From Hyphomicrobiaceae bacterium (GTDB taxonomy: Bacteria; Pseudomonadota; Alphaproteobacteria; Rhizobiales; Devosiaceae): 64,000 nucleotides of DNA. The stretch's first letter is position 1. The number at the start of each line of letters is the position of its first letter. Position numbers and translations under genes: made by a program. The notes beneath the pieces are model-generated. The model did not search any database. It was given only the letters and a program-made list of their open reading frames with translations, and was not told the DNA's origin. Shown one piece after another: positions 44,907-54,513 of this stretch. Where the stretch lies: the NCBI GenBank assembly GCA_020638095.1, contig JACKJF010000003.1:496001-560000 (forward strand), given 5' to 3'.

Positions 44907-44935
44907 ATATCGGCCAGATCGGTGTCAATTTCAAG
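44907..44935 (-). promoter_or_regulatory. RpoH (sigma-32) promoter of grpE
   Basis: On the minus strand CTTGAA (44930-44935), 16 bases, CCGATAT (44907-44913), 55 bases before the grpE start. It has the same -35 and spacing as the dnaK promoter and differs by one base in the -10. Confidence 0.65.
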
Positions 44936-44946
44936 TCTTGTGCGCC

Positions 44947-46017
44947 TCAGGATTTGCGCGCGACCAGCCGCCCGACCACATGCGCCGTGTAATCGACCAC
45001 CGGCACGATGCGCGCATAGTTGAGCCGCGTCGGCCCGATCACCCCGAGCGCGCCCACCACCTTGTCATTGGCGTCCTTGTAGGGCGAGAGAATGACCGAC
45101 GAGCCGGAGAGCGAAAAGAGCTTGTTTTCCGATCCGATGAAGATGCGCACGCCCTCGCCCTGTTCGGCCTCGGACAAAAGCTCGATCAACCCCTTCTTGC
45201 GTTCGAGTTCGTCGAGCAGTTCGCGCAACCGCTCCAGGTCGTCCGAAGCCATGGCGCTGTCGATGAGATTGGCGCGCCCGCGCACGATGACCGTCGGGCT
45301 CTCCGCACCGAGCGGATGGCTGAGGCTCGCAATTCCCGCCTCGACCAGCCGGTTCGAGACCTCGTCGAGTTCGCGCGCCGCCTCGGCCCTCGCCTCGCTC
45401 AGCACCCGCCGCGCCTCGTTGAGCGTTTTGCCGGTCACATGATGGTTGAGATAGTTCGAAGCCCGATTGAGCGCGCCCGATTCAAGGCCTGCGGGCAGGG
45501 GCACGATGCGGTTCTCGACCGTACCGTTCTCACCCACCAGAATTGCCATGCCTGAATTGGCGTCGAGCTGGACGAATTCGAGATGCTTGAGCCTCAGGTC
45601 CGTCTTGGCCGAAATGACAACGCCCGCGCCGCGCGAAAGGCCCGAAAGCATCTGGCTCGCCTCGGTCAGAAGGTCTTCGGCGCTGCCCGTCCCCGCCGAT
45701 CCGGAGATCTGGTCTTCGATGCGCTTGCGCTCGACCTCGTCCATGCGCCCGACTTCGAGCATGGCATCGACAAAGAACCTGAGGCCGGCCTGGGTCGGCG
45801 CCCGGCCCGCCGATACATGCGGTGCGCGGATCAGCCCGAGCTCCTCGAGATCGGCCATGACGTTTCGCACCGAGGCCGGCGAGAGACTGACATCGAGCAT
45901 GCGCGACAATTGGCGCGAGCCGACCGGCTCGCCGGTGTCGAGATAACGCTCGACCAGCCGCCGGAAGATTTCCTGGCTGCGCGCATTGAGCAGATCGAGA
46001 AAGTCGCCCTGGCTCAT
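44947..46017 (-). CDS. hrcA: Heat-inducible transcription repressor HrcA
   Basis: A 356-residue repressor of CIRCE-controlled genes, usually groESL. The winged helix is at the start (LVERYLDTGEPVGSRQLSRMLDVSLSPASVRNVMADLEELGLI), a GAF-like domain is in the middle, and FSLSGSSVILSPYKDANDKVVGALGVIGPTRLNYARIVPVVDY near the end is the family signature. I see no CIRCE element before grpE, dnaK or hrcA, so its targets are outside the window. It is divergent from rph. Confidence 0.95.
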   Translation of the reverse strand: MSQGDFLDLLNARSQEIFRRLVERYLDTGEPVGSRQLSRMLDVSLSPASVRNVMADLEELGLIRAPHVSAGRAPTQAGLRFFVDAMLEVGRMDEVERKRIEDQISGSAGTGSAEDLLTEASQMLSGLSRGAGVVISAKTDLRLKHLEFVQLDANSGMAILVGENGTVENRIVPLPAGLESGALNRASNYLNHHVTGKTLNEARRVLSEARAEAARELDEVSNRLVEAGIASLSHPLGAESPTVIVRGRANLIDSAMASDDLERLRELLDELERKKGLIELLSEAEQGEGVRIFIGSENKLFSLSGSSVILSPYKDANDKVVGALGVIGPTRLNYARIVPVVDYTAHVVGRLVARKS

Positions 46018-46151
46018 GGCCTCATGCGTGGCTTGTTGACATCGCCCCTTCATATCGGGCGGACGGGCCGGGGTTCAAGCGCCGCCAATGGCGCACCTTG
46101 TTCAATGCCGCCTGAGGGTCTATGAGCGCCGGCAAAGTCCCGGGGAAGAGC

Positions 46152-46868
46152 ATGCGTCCGTCATCACGTGCCGCCGATCAGATGCGGCCGGTTTCATTCG
46201 ATACCAGTATCGCGCCGCAGGCCGAAGGCGCCTGCCTCGTTACCTTCGGCAACACGAGAGTGCTTTGCACGGCAAGTGTCGAAACCGCCCTGCCGCCCTG
46301 GCGGCGCGGGCAGGGCATCGGCTGGGTTACCGCCGAATATGGAATGCTGCCGCGCGCCACCGGCCAGCGCACCCGCCGCGAGGCGAGCGCCGGCAAGCAG
46401 TCGGGCCGCACCCAGGAAATCCAGCGCCTGATCGGAAGGTCCCTGAGGGCTGTCGTCGATTTCAAGGCGCTTGGTGAAAACCAGGTCATCCTCGATTGCG
46501 ACGTGCTTCAGGCCGATGGCGGCACCCGTACCGCCTCGGTCACCGGCGCCTATGTCGCTCTTGCAAAAGCCATTGACTGGATGGCTGCGCGCGATCTCGT
46601 CAAGGGCACGGTACTCAAGGACACGGTCGCGGCGATCTCCTGTGGCATCTATCGCGGCACGCCGGTGCTCGACCTTGACTATGCCGAGGATTCGGAAGCG
46701 GAAACCGACGCCAATTTCGTCATGACGGGCGCGGGAAAGTTCGTCGAAATTCAGGGCACCGCCGAAGGCGAACCATTCAGCCATGAAGAACTTCAGGCGC
46801 TGATGGCCCTTGCCGGAAAAGGCATCGCCGAACTCACCGGTCTTCAGAAGAAGGCCATTTCCGGATGA
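46152..46868 (+). CDS. rph: Ribonuclease PH
   Basis: A 238-residue phosphorolytic 3'-exoribonuclease that trims tRNA precursors, the same length as in E. coli from the ATG at 46152. [36 protein letters not shown], RTRREA and [29 protein letters not shown] regions carry the phosphate and metal residues. GGGGAAGAG precedes the start. Its stop overlaps rdgB (ATGA, 46865-46868), and hemW follows. Confidence 0.95.
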   Translation: MRPSSRAADQMRPVSFDTSIAPQAEGACLVTFGNTRVLCTASVETALPPWRRGQGIGWVTAEYGMLPRATGQRTRREASAGKQSGRTQEIQRLIGRSLRAVVDFKALGENQVILDCDVLQADGGTRTASVTGAYVALAKAIDWMAARDLVKGTVLKDTVAAISCGIYRGTPVLDLDYAEDSEAETDANFVMTGAGKFVEIQGTAEGEPFSHEELQALMALAGKGIAELTGLQKKAISG

Positions 46869-47617
46869 GCGATTTCAGGCTTTTGCCCGGAACAAGGCTG
46901 GTCATCGCCACCCACAACCAGGGCAAGCTCCGGGAGTTCAAGGACCTCTTCGCTCCCTTCGATCTCGATCTGGTTTCGGCCGGCGAACTCGGTCTGCCCG
47001 AACCGGAGGAAACCGGCACGACCTTTGCCGAGAATGCCCGTATCAAGGCGCACGCCGCCGCGATCGCCTCTGGCCTGATCTCGCTCTCCGACGATTCCGG
47101 ACTGTGTGTCGATGCGCTCGACGGCCAGCCGGGCGTCTATACCGCCGACTGGGCCGGGGTGCCCCGCGATTTCGGCCGCGCCATGCAAAAGGTCGAGGAT
47201 CTGTTGCAGCAAATGGACGCAACCTTGCCGGCGCAACGCACGGCGCAATTTCGAGCGACCCTTTGCCTGGCGCTTCCCCCAACTGGCGGGGATGCCGGGG
47301 AAGCGCCTGCAGGGCGCGACGGCCACGGCGCTGGAGGTCGGGACTCGTCCGGCGGGGGTGCCGGGGAAGCGCCCGAAGGGCGCGACGGCGGCATCATAAG
47401 AGACCAGATTTTCGCGGGCGAGGCGCGCGGCACGCTGGTCTGGCCGCCGCGTGGGACACTGGGGTTCGGCTACGATCCGGTCTTTCTGCCCGACGGCTAC
47501 GACATCACCTTCGGCGAAATGCCCACCGAAGTGAAACACTCCTGGACCCCGGCAAAAACCGGCCTGTCCCACCGCGCCCGTGCCTTTGCCAAACTGGTCG
47601 AGGCCTGTTGTGGCTAA
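46865..47617 (+). CDS. rdgB: dITP/XTP pyrophosphatase RdgB with in-frame repeat insertion
   Basis: A 250-residue house-cleaning nucleotide phosphatase; most relatives have about 200-215. [32 protein letters not shown] and [15 protein letters not shown] are the conserved substrate and metal sites. Between TLCLALPP (about residue 139) and [15 protein letters not shown] (about 178) lies an extra Gly/Ala/Glu/Arg-rich stretch of about 37 residues made of two copies of GxAGEAPxGRDG. The insertion lies in a surface region before the last conserved strands, so activity may persist. Confidence 0.93.
   Translation: MSDFRLLPGTRLVIATHNQGKLREFKDLFAPFDLDLVSAGELGLPEPEETGTTFAENARIKAHAAAIASGLISLSDDSGLCVDALDGQPGVYTADWAGVPRDFGRAMQKVEDLLQQMDATLPAQRTAQFRATLCLALPPTGGDAGEAPAGRDGHGAGGRDSSGGGAGEAPEGRDGGIIRDQIFAGEARGTLVWPPRGTLGFGYDPVFLPDGYDITFGEMPTEVKHSWTPAKTGLSHRARAFAKLVEACCG
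47269..47389 (+). repeat. Palindromic direct repeats inside rdgB
   Basis: Two 39-base copies (47285-47323 and 47351-47389), 66 bases apart and in the same reading frame, differ at four positions. GGGGAAGCGCC in each copy can pair with GGCGCTTCCCC at 47269-47279, and the second copy holds the palindrome GCGCCC-GAA-GGGCGC. The overall form resembles palindromic elements that insert in coding sequence in frame. Confidence 0.8.
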
Positions 47618-48779
47618 CCTCGCATCCGGCCGCGCGAACGGATTGTTTGGCATTTACGTGCACTGGCCCTTCTGCGCCGCCAAATGCCCCTATTGCGATT
47701 TCAACTCGCACGTGCGCCAGGGCGGCATCGACGAAGCCTATTTCCGCGACGCTTACCTGCAGGAACTCGCCCATTTCGCCTCACTGACCCCGGGCCGGAC
47801 CGTGCAGTCGATCTTTTTTGGCGGCGGCACGCCATCGCTGATGGAACCCAGGACCACCGAGGCCATTCTCGACGCGATCGCCGGGCATTGGACCATCGCC
47901 GCCGATGCCGAGATCACCCTCGAAGCCAATCCGACCAGTGTCGAGGCCGAACGTTTTCGCGGCTACCGGCAGGCCGGGGTCAACCGCGTTTCGCTCGGCG
48001 TGCAGTCGCTGCGCGAGGAACCGCTCAAGCGCCTCGGGCGGCTCCACTCAGTTACAGAAGCCAGGCTCGCCGTCGGCATCGCCCAATCCATTTTCGAACG
48101 GATGAGCTTCGACCTCATCTATGCCCGCCCGGAACAGACCCTCAAAGACTGGCAGTCCGAGCTCCAGGAGGCGATCGGCATGGGCAGCGAGCACCTGTCG
48201 CTCTACCAGCTGACCATCGAACAGGGCACGCGCTATTTCGATCTCTTCAATCAGGGCAAGCTCCTGATGCCCGATGCCGATCTCAGCGCCGATCTTTACC
48301 GGCTGACCCAGGACCTGACCGAGGCAGCCGGCCTTTCCGCCTACGAGATTTCCAACCACGCCAGGGCCGGCGAGGAAAGCCGCCACAACCTCCTCTACTG
48401 GCGCTATGGCGAATATGTCGGCATCGGTGCCGGCGCGCACGGAAGGTTGCTCATCGACGGCGTCCGCCATGCGACCGCGACCGAAAGGCTCCCCGAGAAA
48501 TGGGCCGAACAGGTCGCCGCCAAAGGCTCCGGCCTCGTCACCGACGACCGGTTGACCTGGGAAGAGGAAAGCGACGAATTTCTGGTCATGGGACTGCGGC
48601 TCCGCGAAGGCATCGACCCGAAACGCTACGAAACCCTCTCCGGCCATGTCCTGCAGCAAAAGCAGATCGATGAGCTCCGCGCCCTCGGCTTCGTCGAATA
48701 TCTGAGAAACGGCAATTTGCGGGTCACGCCGGAAGGCTGGCCGGTGCTCGACGCGGTGGTCGCCGACCTCGCCACGTAG
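47610..48779 (+). CDS. hemW: Radical SAM haem chaperone HemW
   Basis: A 389-residue protein of the HemW/HemN-like group. The radical SAM cysteines Cys22, Cys26 and Cys29 are in [21 protein letters not shown] and [11 protein letters not shown] follow. The HemN-specific fourth cysteine pattern is absent, so haem trafficking rather than coproporphyrinogen oxidation is the better call. The start is a GTG at 47610 that overlaps rdgB by eight bases. It ends the rph-rdgB-hemW operon. Confidence 0.9.
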   Translation: MANLASGRANGLFGIYVHWPFCAAKCPYCDFNSHVRQGGIDEAYFRDAYLQELAHFASLTPGRTVQSIFFGGGTPSLMEPRTTEAILDAIAGHWTIAADAEITLEANPTSVEAERFRGYRQAGVNRVSLGVQSLREEPLKRLGRLHSVTEARLAVGIAQSIFERMSFDLIYARPEQTLKDWQSELQEAIGMGSEHLSLYQLTIEQGTRYFDLFNQGKLLMPDADLSADLYRLTQDLTEAAGLSAYEISNHARAGEESRHNLLYWRYGEYVGIGAGAHGRLLIDGVRHATATERLPEKWAEQVAAKGSGLVTDDRLTWEEESDEFLVMGLRLREGIDPKRYETLSGHVLQQKQIDELRALGFVEYLRNGNLRVTPEGWPVLDAVVADLAT

Positions 48780-48831
48780 CAAGCTGCCTCATGGTGGGCC
48801 TTTCGAACCCTTGGCCGGGGCAGGTTACCCT

Positions 48832-49731
48832 TCAGGCGTCTACGGGCTCGATGGGAGCCTTGAGCTTGCGTGGCGCCAGAATGGCGATCGCCACCCCGCC
48901 GCATAGAACCAGCAGCATGCCGCAAAGGCTGAGCCAGCCGGGCACATGCCCGAAAACCAGGAAGCCGAGCCCTCCGGCCCAGACCAGATGCATGTAGTTT
49001 GCCGGCGCGATGATCGAGGCTGGAGCGAAACGATAGGCCGAGGTGAAGAAGAAATGCCCAAGCGACATCAACAGACCGAGCACCAGCATCATCAGGAAAT
49101 CGTAAGGGGTAACGCTGAGTCCCGAAAGATCGCCGAGCCCGAGCACGACAAAAATCAGCGCACCGACCCAGGCCGAATGAAACAGCAGGGTCGCCGTTGA
49201 TTCGGTTGGCGACAGAATGCGGCTGAGCAGGTGATAGGTCACCGCAAAACCGACATTGATCAGCGCCATCGTCACCCCGAACGGGTCGAGCCCCGCACCC
49301 GGACGCACGATCAGCAACACGCCGCCGAACGCCGCGACCGCCCAGAACCATTGGGCGCGAACCACGCGCTCGTGCAGAAGCGGCACGGCAATCGCCATGA
49401 TGGCAATCGGCGCAAGGTAGATGATGGCGACGGTTTCACCGACCGGCATCGATCGTAGTGCAATCCCGAGCGTAAGCGAGGCCAGCGCCAGGGCTACCGA
49501 GCGGACAAAAACCAGCGCGGTCCGGTTCGTGTGGAAAAGCGCCGTCCCCATGCGCGGCAGAAAGAAGGCCGCGACAAGCACCACGTTGAGCACGTAGCGC
49601 ACCGCCATGACCACGCTGACCGGATAGATGCCGGTCAGATACTTGGTCACCACGTCGGCGCTGGCGAACGAGAGCGTCGCCAGCATGACGAGGGCTATCC
49701 CGAAGAAGGGACGATCCTTGCTTTCGGGCAT
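48832..49731 (-). CDS. EamA/DMT-family transporter
   Basis: A 299-residue inner-membrane protein with ten hydrophobic helices and two EamA repeats (GETVAIIYLAPIAIMAIAVPLL and APASIIAPANYMHLVWAGGLGFLVFG). The substrate is unknown. Its ATG overlaps the stop of the LpoA-like gene by one base, so the two are co-translated. It converges with hemW. Confidence 0.78.
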   Translation of the reverse strand: MPESKDRPFFGIALVMLATLSFASADVVTKYLTGIYPVSVVMAVRYVLNVVLVAAFFLPRMGTALFHTNRTALVFVRSVALALASLTLGIALRSMPVGETVAIIYLAPIAIMAIAVPLLHERVVRAQWFWAVAAFGGVLLIVRPGAGLDPFGVTMALINVGFAVTYHLLSRILSPTESTATLLFHSAWVGALIFVVLGLGDLSGLSVTPYDFLMMLVLGLLMSLGHFFFTSAYRFAPASIIAPANYMHLVWAGGLGFLVFGHVPGWLSLCGMLLVLCGGVAIAILAPRKLKAPIEPVDA

Positions 49732-50978
49732 CAGGGAATCTTGGCGCCGTCGATCTGCTGCGCGCCGCCCACCACCACCTGCTTGATCGCGAGCGCATAT
49801 TGCGACCGCCCGTTGGTCAGAAGGCGGAACACTCCGTCGCGGCCGTTAAAGCCCGAGGGCCGGGTCAACTGCGCCTGGTCATAGCGCGGCTGGCTCTGCG
49901 ACAGGGCCGGCGAATTGGCCAGCAGCACCGCCGTATAGGCGAGCGTCGCAAAGGCATGCGGCGCGGCGCCGAAGCGCGCCTCATATTCGGGCCTCAGCGC
50001 CTGATAGCCGGCGCTGTCGAGGGCCGGATAGATGGCCCCGACCAGAGCCGTCGACTGGGTGATTGCGGGATCGCCGTCCCAGTCGAGCGAACCGACGATC
50101 ATCAGGTTCGTCCGGTCGATCTGCGCCTGCTCGAGAAGCGCGCCAAAGCTCGGCGCCGTCGCCCGGTCGGGAATGAAGAGCGTGTCGATCGCCCCCTGCT
50201 GCAGGAACGGGGTGAGTTGCGCCATGGCATTGCGCGCCTCTTCTTCCGACGAGAAACGGAAGACCGACTGGATGTTCATGTTGAGTTCGGAAGCGGCCTG
50301 CCGAAGCGCCCCTTCCTCGATCTGGCCGAAGGCTGAATTCGGGACGATGGCCGCAACGGCACGCTTGCCCTGCGTCTGGGCATAGGCGAGCGAGCGCTTG
50401 ACCTCGACCTCGGGCAACACGTTGAGCAGATAAACGCCCGGCGCCGCCGCGCCCGAATTGTTGGAAAAGCCGATCAACGGCACGCCGGCTGCCCGCGCCA
50501 CGCCCCCAGCCGCGCGCACCGATTCGGCCTTGAGCGGTCCGAGAATAAGGCTCGACCCTTCGCTCACGGCTTCGCTCGCCTTCTGGGCCGCGATGTCCGG
50601 GCTGCTCGCCGTGTCCTTGATTACCAGAGTGATATTGTCGCCGATCGTGCCGTTGTTCTGGATATAGTCCATGGCAAGCGACGCGGCGTTGGCCATCGAG
50701 GTGCCCACACTGGCGACGTCGCCCGTGAGCGGCAGGAGCAGCGCCACGCGGACGGGACCGGTGCCCAAAACCTGCCCGGCGGCACTTGGCAGGGCACCCG
50801 GATCGACCGGCGGCGTCTGCCCGCCGAACTGGAACGGGTTGCCAAGATCGGGAAACGAGAAGTTCGAGCAGGCCGCAAGCGCCATCGTCGCGGTTATCGC
50901 GCCGAAACGCACAAGTGACTTGAGAATACGACGCCGGTCCATCGCCGGCGCCCCGCCCGGAAAGTTCGACCTCATCAT
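49731..50978 (-). CDS. Penicillin-binding protein activator-like lipoprotein (LpoA/YraM type)
   Basis: A 415-residue lipoprotein. The lipobox ALAAC places the lipidated cysteine at residue 37 after a basic start and a hydrophobic stretch. The rest is a type 1 periplasmic-binding fold (VRVALLLPLTGDVASVGTSMANAASLAMD). In E. coli LpoA, encoded beside rsmI and yraN as here, activates PBP1a at the outer membrane. GGAG lies upstream of two adjacent ATGs at 50978 and 50975; either may be used. It is divergent from rsmI. Confidence 0.82.
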   Translation of the reverse strand: MMRSNFPGGAPAMDRRRILKSLVRFGAITATMALAACSNFSFPDLGNPFQFGGQTPPVDPGALPSAAGQVLGTGPVRVALLLPLTGDVASVGTSMANAASLAMDYIQNNGTIGDNITLVIKDTASSPDIAAQKASEAVSEGSSLILGPLKAESVRAAGGVARAAGVPLIGFSNNSGAAAPGVYLLNVLPEVEVKRSLAYAQTQGKRAVAAIVPNSAFGQIEEGALRQAASELNMNIQSVFRFSSEEEARNAMAQLTPFLQQGAIDTLFIPDRATAPSFGALLEQAQIDRTNLMIVGSLDWDGDPAITQSTALVGAIYPALDSAGYQALRPEYEARFGAAPHAFATLAYTAVLLANSPALSQSQPRYDQAQLTRPSGFNGRDGVFRLLTNGRSQYALAIKQVVVGGAQQIDGAKIP

Positions 50979-51111
50979 GCTACTCCGTTACTGCCGCCGC
51001 AAACGCTTCGGGGAACGCCGCCCCGGTGCCCTAAAGGATAGCGCGCACATATACAAACACAAAGCCCGCGTCTAAACAAAGGCGCATTGCGGTTAAGGCG
51101 GGCGGGCATCA

Positions 51112-52014
51112 ATGGCTGCGGAACGCGACGAAAGGGAACCCGAACAGGTGAAATTCGCGCTGTTTGGCAGCGCATTTGCCGCACCCGCGCTTGCGCCGGG
51201 CCTCTATCTCGTCTCCACGCCCATCGGCAATCTCGGCGACATGACGATAAGGGGTCTTCAAACCCTTGCGGCCGCCGATCTCGTCCTTTGCGAAGACACG
51301 CGCACCAGCGCCCGCCTGCTCGATCATTTCGGCATCCGCACGCGGCGCGCAGCCCTTCACGAACACAATGAGCGTGAGCGCGCGCCGGCGCTGGTCGCCG
51401 AAATCGCCACGGGCAAGGCACTGGCACTGATCTCGGATGCAGGTACACCACTGCTGTCCGATCCGGGCTTTCCCCTCGTACGGGCGGTGCGCGACACGGG
51501 ACTCGATGTTTTTGCTGTTCCCGGCGCGTCGGCCCTTCTGGCGGGCCTTTCCATTTCCGGCCTGCCGACCGACCGCTTCGGCTTCTTCGGCTTTCTGCCT
51601 GTCAAAGGCGCGGCGCGGAAGGCGGAACTCGAAAAGCTCGCGGACCGCCCGGAAACGCTTGTCTTTTACGAATCGCCCCGCCGGCTCGCCGCGACCCTCG
51701 CCGATATGGCGGCCTCGTTCGGTTCAGACCGACCCGCGGTCGTCGCCCTGGAACTGACCAAGAAATTCGAACGGAGCTTTTCCGGCACGCTCATGGAGCT
51801 GGCCGAGAAAATGACGGTCGACGATCAGAAGGGCGAGGCCGTCATTCTGGTCGGCGGGGCGGCTGCACCCTCGATTGATGAAGATGCATGGCGCAGCGCC
51901 CTGGCCGCGCTCATCAGGACCCGGTCCCTCAAGGATGCGGTCGATGAGGTGACGCAAAGCTTCGGCGTCCGGCGGCGCGACGTTTACAATGAAGCCCTCA
52001 CCCTCAAGAAGTGA
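51112..52014 (+). CDS. rsmI: 16S rRNA (cytidine-1402-2'-O)-methyltransferase RsmI
   Basis: A 300-residue tetrapyrrole-methylase-fold enzyme that methylates C1402 in the ribosomal P site. LYLVSTPIGNLGDMTIRGLQTL, CEDTRTSARLLDHF, ALISDAGTPLLSDPG and VFYESPRRL are all RsmI signatures. yraN overlaps its last 26 bases and gshB follows, the standard rsmI-yraN-gshB order of Rhizobiales. Confidence 0.95.
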   Translation: MAAERDEREPEQVKFALFGSAFAAPALAPGLYLVSTPIGNLGDMTIRGLQTLAAADLVLCEDTRTSARLLDHFGIRTRRAALHEHNERERAPALVAEIATGKALALISDAGTPLLSDPGFPLVRAVRDTGLDVFAVPGASALLAGLSISGLPTDRFGFFGFLPVKGAARKAELEKLADRPETLVFYESPRRLAATLADMAASFGSDRPAVVALELTKKFERSFSGTLMELAEKMTVDDQKGEAVILVGGAAAPSIDEDAWRSALAALIRTRSLKDAVDEVTQSFGVRRRDVYNEALTLKK

Positions 52015-52369
52015 CGGCCGTCAGGCCGCCGAGCGTGCCGGACGTACCGGCGAGCGCCTCGCCGAATGGCTATTGCGTCTCAAGGGCTTTCAGATTGTCG
52101 CGCGCCGGTTCAAATCACCGGCCGGGGAATTGGACATCGTTGCCAGACGCGGCAGTCTCCTGGTCTTTGTCGAAGTCAAGACCCGCAGGGGCAATGCCGA
52201 AAAGGCGGAAGCGCTCGAAGCGGTGGCCCAGCGCAGGATCATCGCCGCGGCGAATGCCTTTTTGAGCCGTCATGAAGACCTCGCAACCTGCGACATTCGC
52301 TTCGATGTGATTTTTGTTGCGCCTCGCAAATGGCCAGACCATATCAGGGACGCGTTCCGCCCCGAATGA
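51989..52369 (+). CDS. YraN family (UPF0102) endonuclease-like protein
   Basis: A 126-residue protein with the PD-(D/E)XK-type core of UPF0102: [21 protein letters not shown] supplies the Asp and Glu-x-Lys residues. A helix [20 protein letters not shown] precedes it. A role in DNA processing is assumed for the family but not shown. The start at 51989 overlaps rsmI by 26 bases. Confidence 0.88.
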   Translation: MKPSPSRSDGRQAAERAGRTGERLAEWLLRLKGFQIVARRFKSPAGELDIVARRGSLLVFVEVKTRRGNAEKAEALEAVAQRRIIAAANAFLSRHEDLATCDIRFDVIFVAPRKWPDHIRDAFRPE

Positions 52370-52391
52370 CCGCTTCAAGGACAAAGCATTC

Positions 52392-53339
52392 ATGAACAAG
52401 CTTCGCGTCGCCGTGCAGATGGATCCGATCGAATCGATCTCCCCGGCCGGAGATTCGTCCTTTGCCATGATGCTCGAGGCCCAATTGCGCGGGCACGAGG
52501 TCTTCTACTACACCCCGGCAACGCTTGGCATGGAAGGTGGCGTTGTGCGCGCTGCCGTTGCCCCGGTTCAGGTTTTCGACAAGCCCAAGGGCGAACATTT
52601 CACGCTTGGTGAAACGAGGCTAACCGATCTTTCCGCCTTCGACGTGGTTCTGCTCCGCCAGGACCCACCGTTCGACATGCACTATATCACGACGACCCAT
52701 CTGCTCGAGCGGTTGCAGCCTGGGACGCTCGTCGTCAACGACCCGGCCCATGTGCGCAACGCGCCTGAAAAGATCCTCGTCACCGAATTTCCCGATCTGA
52801 TGCCGCCGACCCTCGTCACCCGCGACCGCGCCCAGATCCGGGCCTTTCGCGAGGAGCATGGTGACATCATCATCAAGCCGCTCTTTGGCAATGGCGGGGC
52901 CGGGGTCTTTTTCCTCCGCGAAGGCGACCAGAACCTTGTCTCGCTCATCGAACTGTTCGAGCAGAGCTTCCGCGAACCCTTCATGATCCAGAAATACCTG
53001 CCCGACGTCCGGAAAGGCGACAAGCGCATCATCATCATCGACGGCGAGGCGGTGGCCGGGCTCAACCGCGTTCCCTCCGAGGGTGAGGCCCGCTCCAACA
53101 TGCATGTCGGCGGCCGCCCTGAACTCAGCGACCTGACCGCCCGCGAAAAGGAAATCTGCGCCGCGATAGCGCCCGCGCTCAAAGCGCGGAATTTCATCTT
53201 TGTCGGCATTGACGTGATCGGCGACTACATCACCGAAATCAACGTCACCTCGCCCACCGGCATCCGCGAGATCAAGCGCTTCGGCGGTCCCGACATCGCA
53301 CCGATGATCTGGGACGCGATCGAGAAGCGCCGCACCTGA
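52392..53339 (+). CDS. gshB: Glutathione synthetase
   Basis: A 315-residue ATP-grasp ligase that joins gamma-glutamylcysteine and glycine. [39 protein letters not shown] and [17 protein letters not shown] are the substrate, ATP and metal sites. The ATG at 52392 gives the E. coli-like length (316). A GST gene lies elsewhere in the window. The next gene starts on the last base of its stop codon. Confidence 0.96.
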   Translation: MNKLRVAVQMDPIESISPAGDSSFAMMLEAQLRGHEVFYYTPATLGMEGGVVRAAVAPVQVFDKPKGEHFTLGETRLTDLSAFDVVLLRQDPPFDMHYITTTHLLERLQPGTLVVNDPAHVRNAPEKILVTEFPDLMPPTLVTRDRAQIRAFREEHGDIIIKPLFGNGGAGVFFLREGDQNLVSLIELFEQSFREPFMIQKYLPDVRKGDKRIIIIDGEAVAGLNRVPSEGEARSNMHVGGRPELSDLTAREKEICAAIAPALKARNFIFVGIDVIGDYITEINVTSPTGIREIKRFGGPDIAPMIWDAIEKRRT

Positions 53340-53731
53340 TGCTATGGGGTGCCCTCATTGCCGTGCTGCTTGCCGCCGTTGCAGCGATCGCCCAGATCTA
53401 TCGCGACCCCGCCTACACGCCTGAAATCCGCCGCAGGACCTTTCGCGTCCTCGGCTATTTCACCCTCTATCTCGCCGCCGGCATCGCCGGGCTCATTGCC
53501 CTGCCGCTCGAGCGACTGACCGGGCCGGGCCTGGTCTTTCTCGTCCTTGCCATTTTCGCCTGGGTCGGGCTCGGCTCGGTCTGGATCCTTCGTACCACGC
53601 CGAGCAAGCGGCCGCCGCCGCAATGGCTTCTCAAACCCTGGACCTGGGTTGACTGGCTGGTGATCGGCACGATCATTGTCGGTGCCGGCGGCACCCTCTG
53701 GTCTATTTTCGCGAACGCGCCGGCTGTCTGA
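53339..53731 (+). CDS. Hypothetical membrane protein after gshB
   Basis: A 130-residue protein with four hydrophobic segments (near residues 1-20, 38-58, 64-84 and 105-125) and no recognised domain. Its ATG overlaps the gshB stop by one base (TGATG), so it is translationally coupled to glutathione synthesis. Function unknown. Confidence 0.6.
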   Translation: MLWGALIAVLLAAVAAIAQIYRDPAYTPEIRRRTFRVLGYFTLYLAAGIAGLIALPLERLTGPGLVFLVLAIFAWVGLGSVWILRTTPSKRPPPQWLLKPWTWVDWLVIGTIIVGAGGTLWSIFANAPAV

Positions 53732-53794
53732 CGCTCTTGCCATTGCCGGGCGGCTGTGGCACGCCCGATCCGGTATCGACTGGGATGGGATCCG

Positions 53795-54439
53795 GTGAGC
53801 AACACCTTCCTTGTGGCATTGGCGACGTTTTTCGCGACGGTCGGGGTCGCCGACATCGCCTTCATCTTTGCCGGTCTGACCCGCGACCACACCTCCCATG
53901 AGCGGTTCATCTTCGCAACGCGCGGCGTCGTCATCGCCGCGATCATCCTGTTGATGTTTGGCCTTCTGGGCAGCCGGGTCCTCGATCTTTTCGGCATCAC
54001 CATTCCGGCCCTGCGCACCGCCGGCGGCATTCTCCTGATGCTCATCGCCATCGACATGGTCTTTGCCCGCCACCATTCCGGCGGCACCGGCACGACCGAC
54101 GAAGAAGACCAGGAAAGCAAGAAGCGTCACGATATTTCCGTCTTCCCGCTGGCCATGCCGCTTCTGGCGGGACCCGGCGCGATTTCGGCCGTTATTCTCA
54201 TGACCGCCAGCACGCGAAATGACTTTGACTACTGGATGGTCCTGCTTGCGCTCGGCCTCATTCTCTTTTTGTCCTGGGTAACGCTTTTGCTGGCCATCCC
54301 GATCCAGCGCCTGCTCGGATTGACCGGACTGGCGGTCGTATCCCGCGTTGTCGGCATCCTTCTCGCGGCCCTCGCCGTCCAGTTCGTCTTTGATGGACTG
54401 ATGACTTCCGGCCTTCTCGGAGCCGCCGCCAAACCTTGA
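53795..54439 (+). CDS. MarC family membrane protein
   Basis: A 214-residue inner-membrane protein with six helices. NTFLVALATFFATVGVADIAFIFAGLT at the start, PALRTAGGILLMLIAIDMVFA and the second-half block FPLAMPLLAGPGAISAVIL are the duplicated MarC signature. A charged loop (DEEDQESKKRHD) separates the halves. The GTG at 53795 is chosen as start because it matches the usual family N-terminus; a GTG 13 codons earlier is possible. Function uncertain. Confidence 0.83.
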   Translation: MSNTFLVALATFFATVGVADIAFIFAGLTRDHTSHERFIFATRGVVIAAIILLMFGLLGSRVLDLFGITIPALRTAGGILLMLIAIDMVFARHHSGGTGTTDEEDQESKKRHDISVFPLAMPLLAGPGAISAVILMTASTRNDFDYWMVLLALGLILFLSWVTLLLAIPIQRLLGLTGLAVVSRVVGILLAALAVQFVFDGLMTSGLLGAAAKP

Positions 54440-54513
54440 CGCGTGGCGCAAGCCTTGGTTTATCAGTCCCGTCGCGTTCCATTTGGAAGAGTGTTTGGTT
54501 CGGGTCGCGGGAC

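Noticed and set aside
44104..46151. CIRCE element for HrcA
   Set aside because: I found no TTAGCACTC-N9-GAGTGCTAA-like sequence before hrcA, grpE or dnaK.
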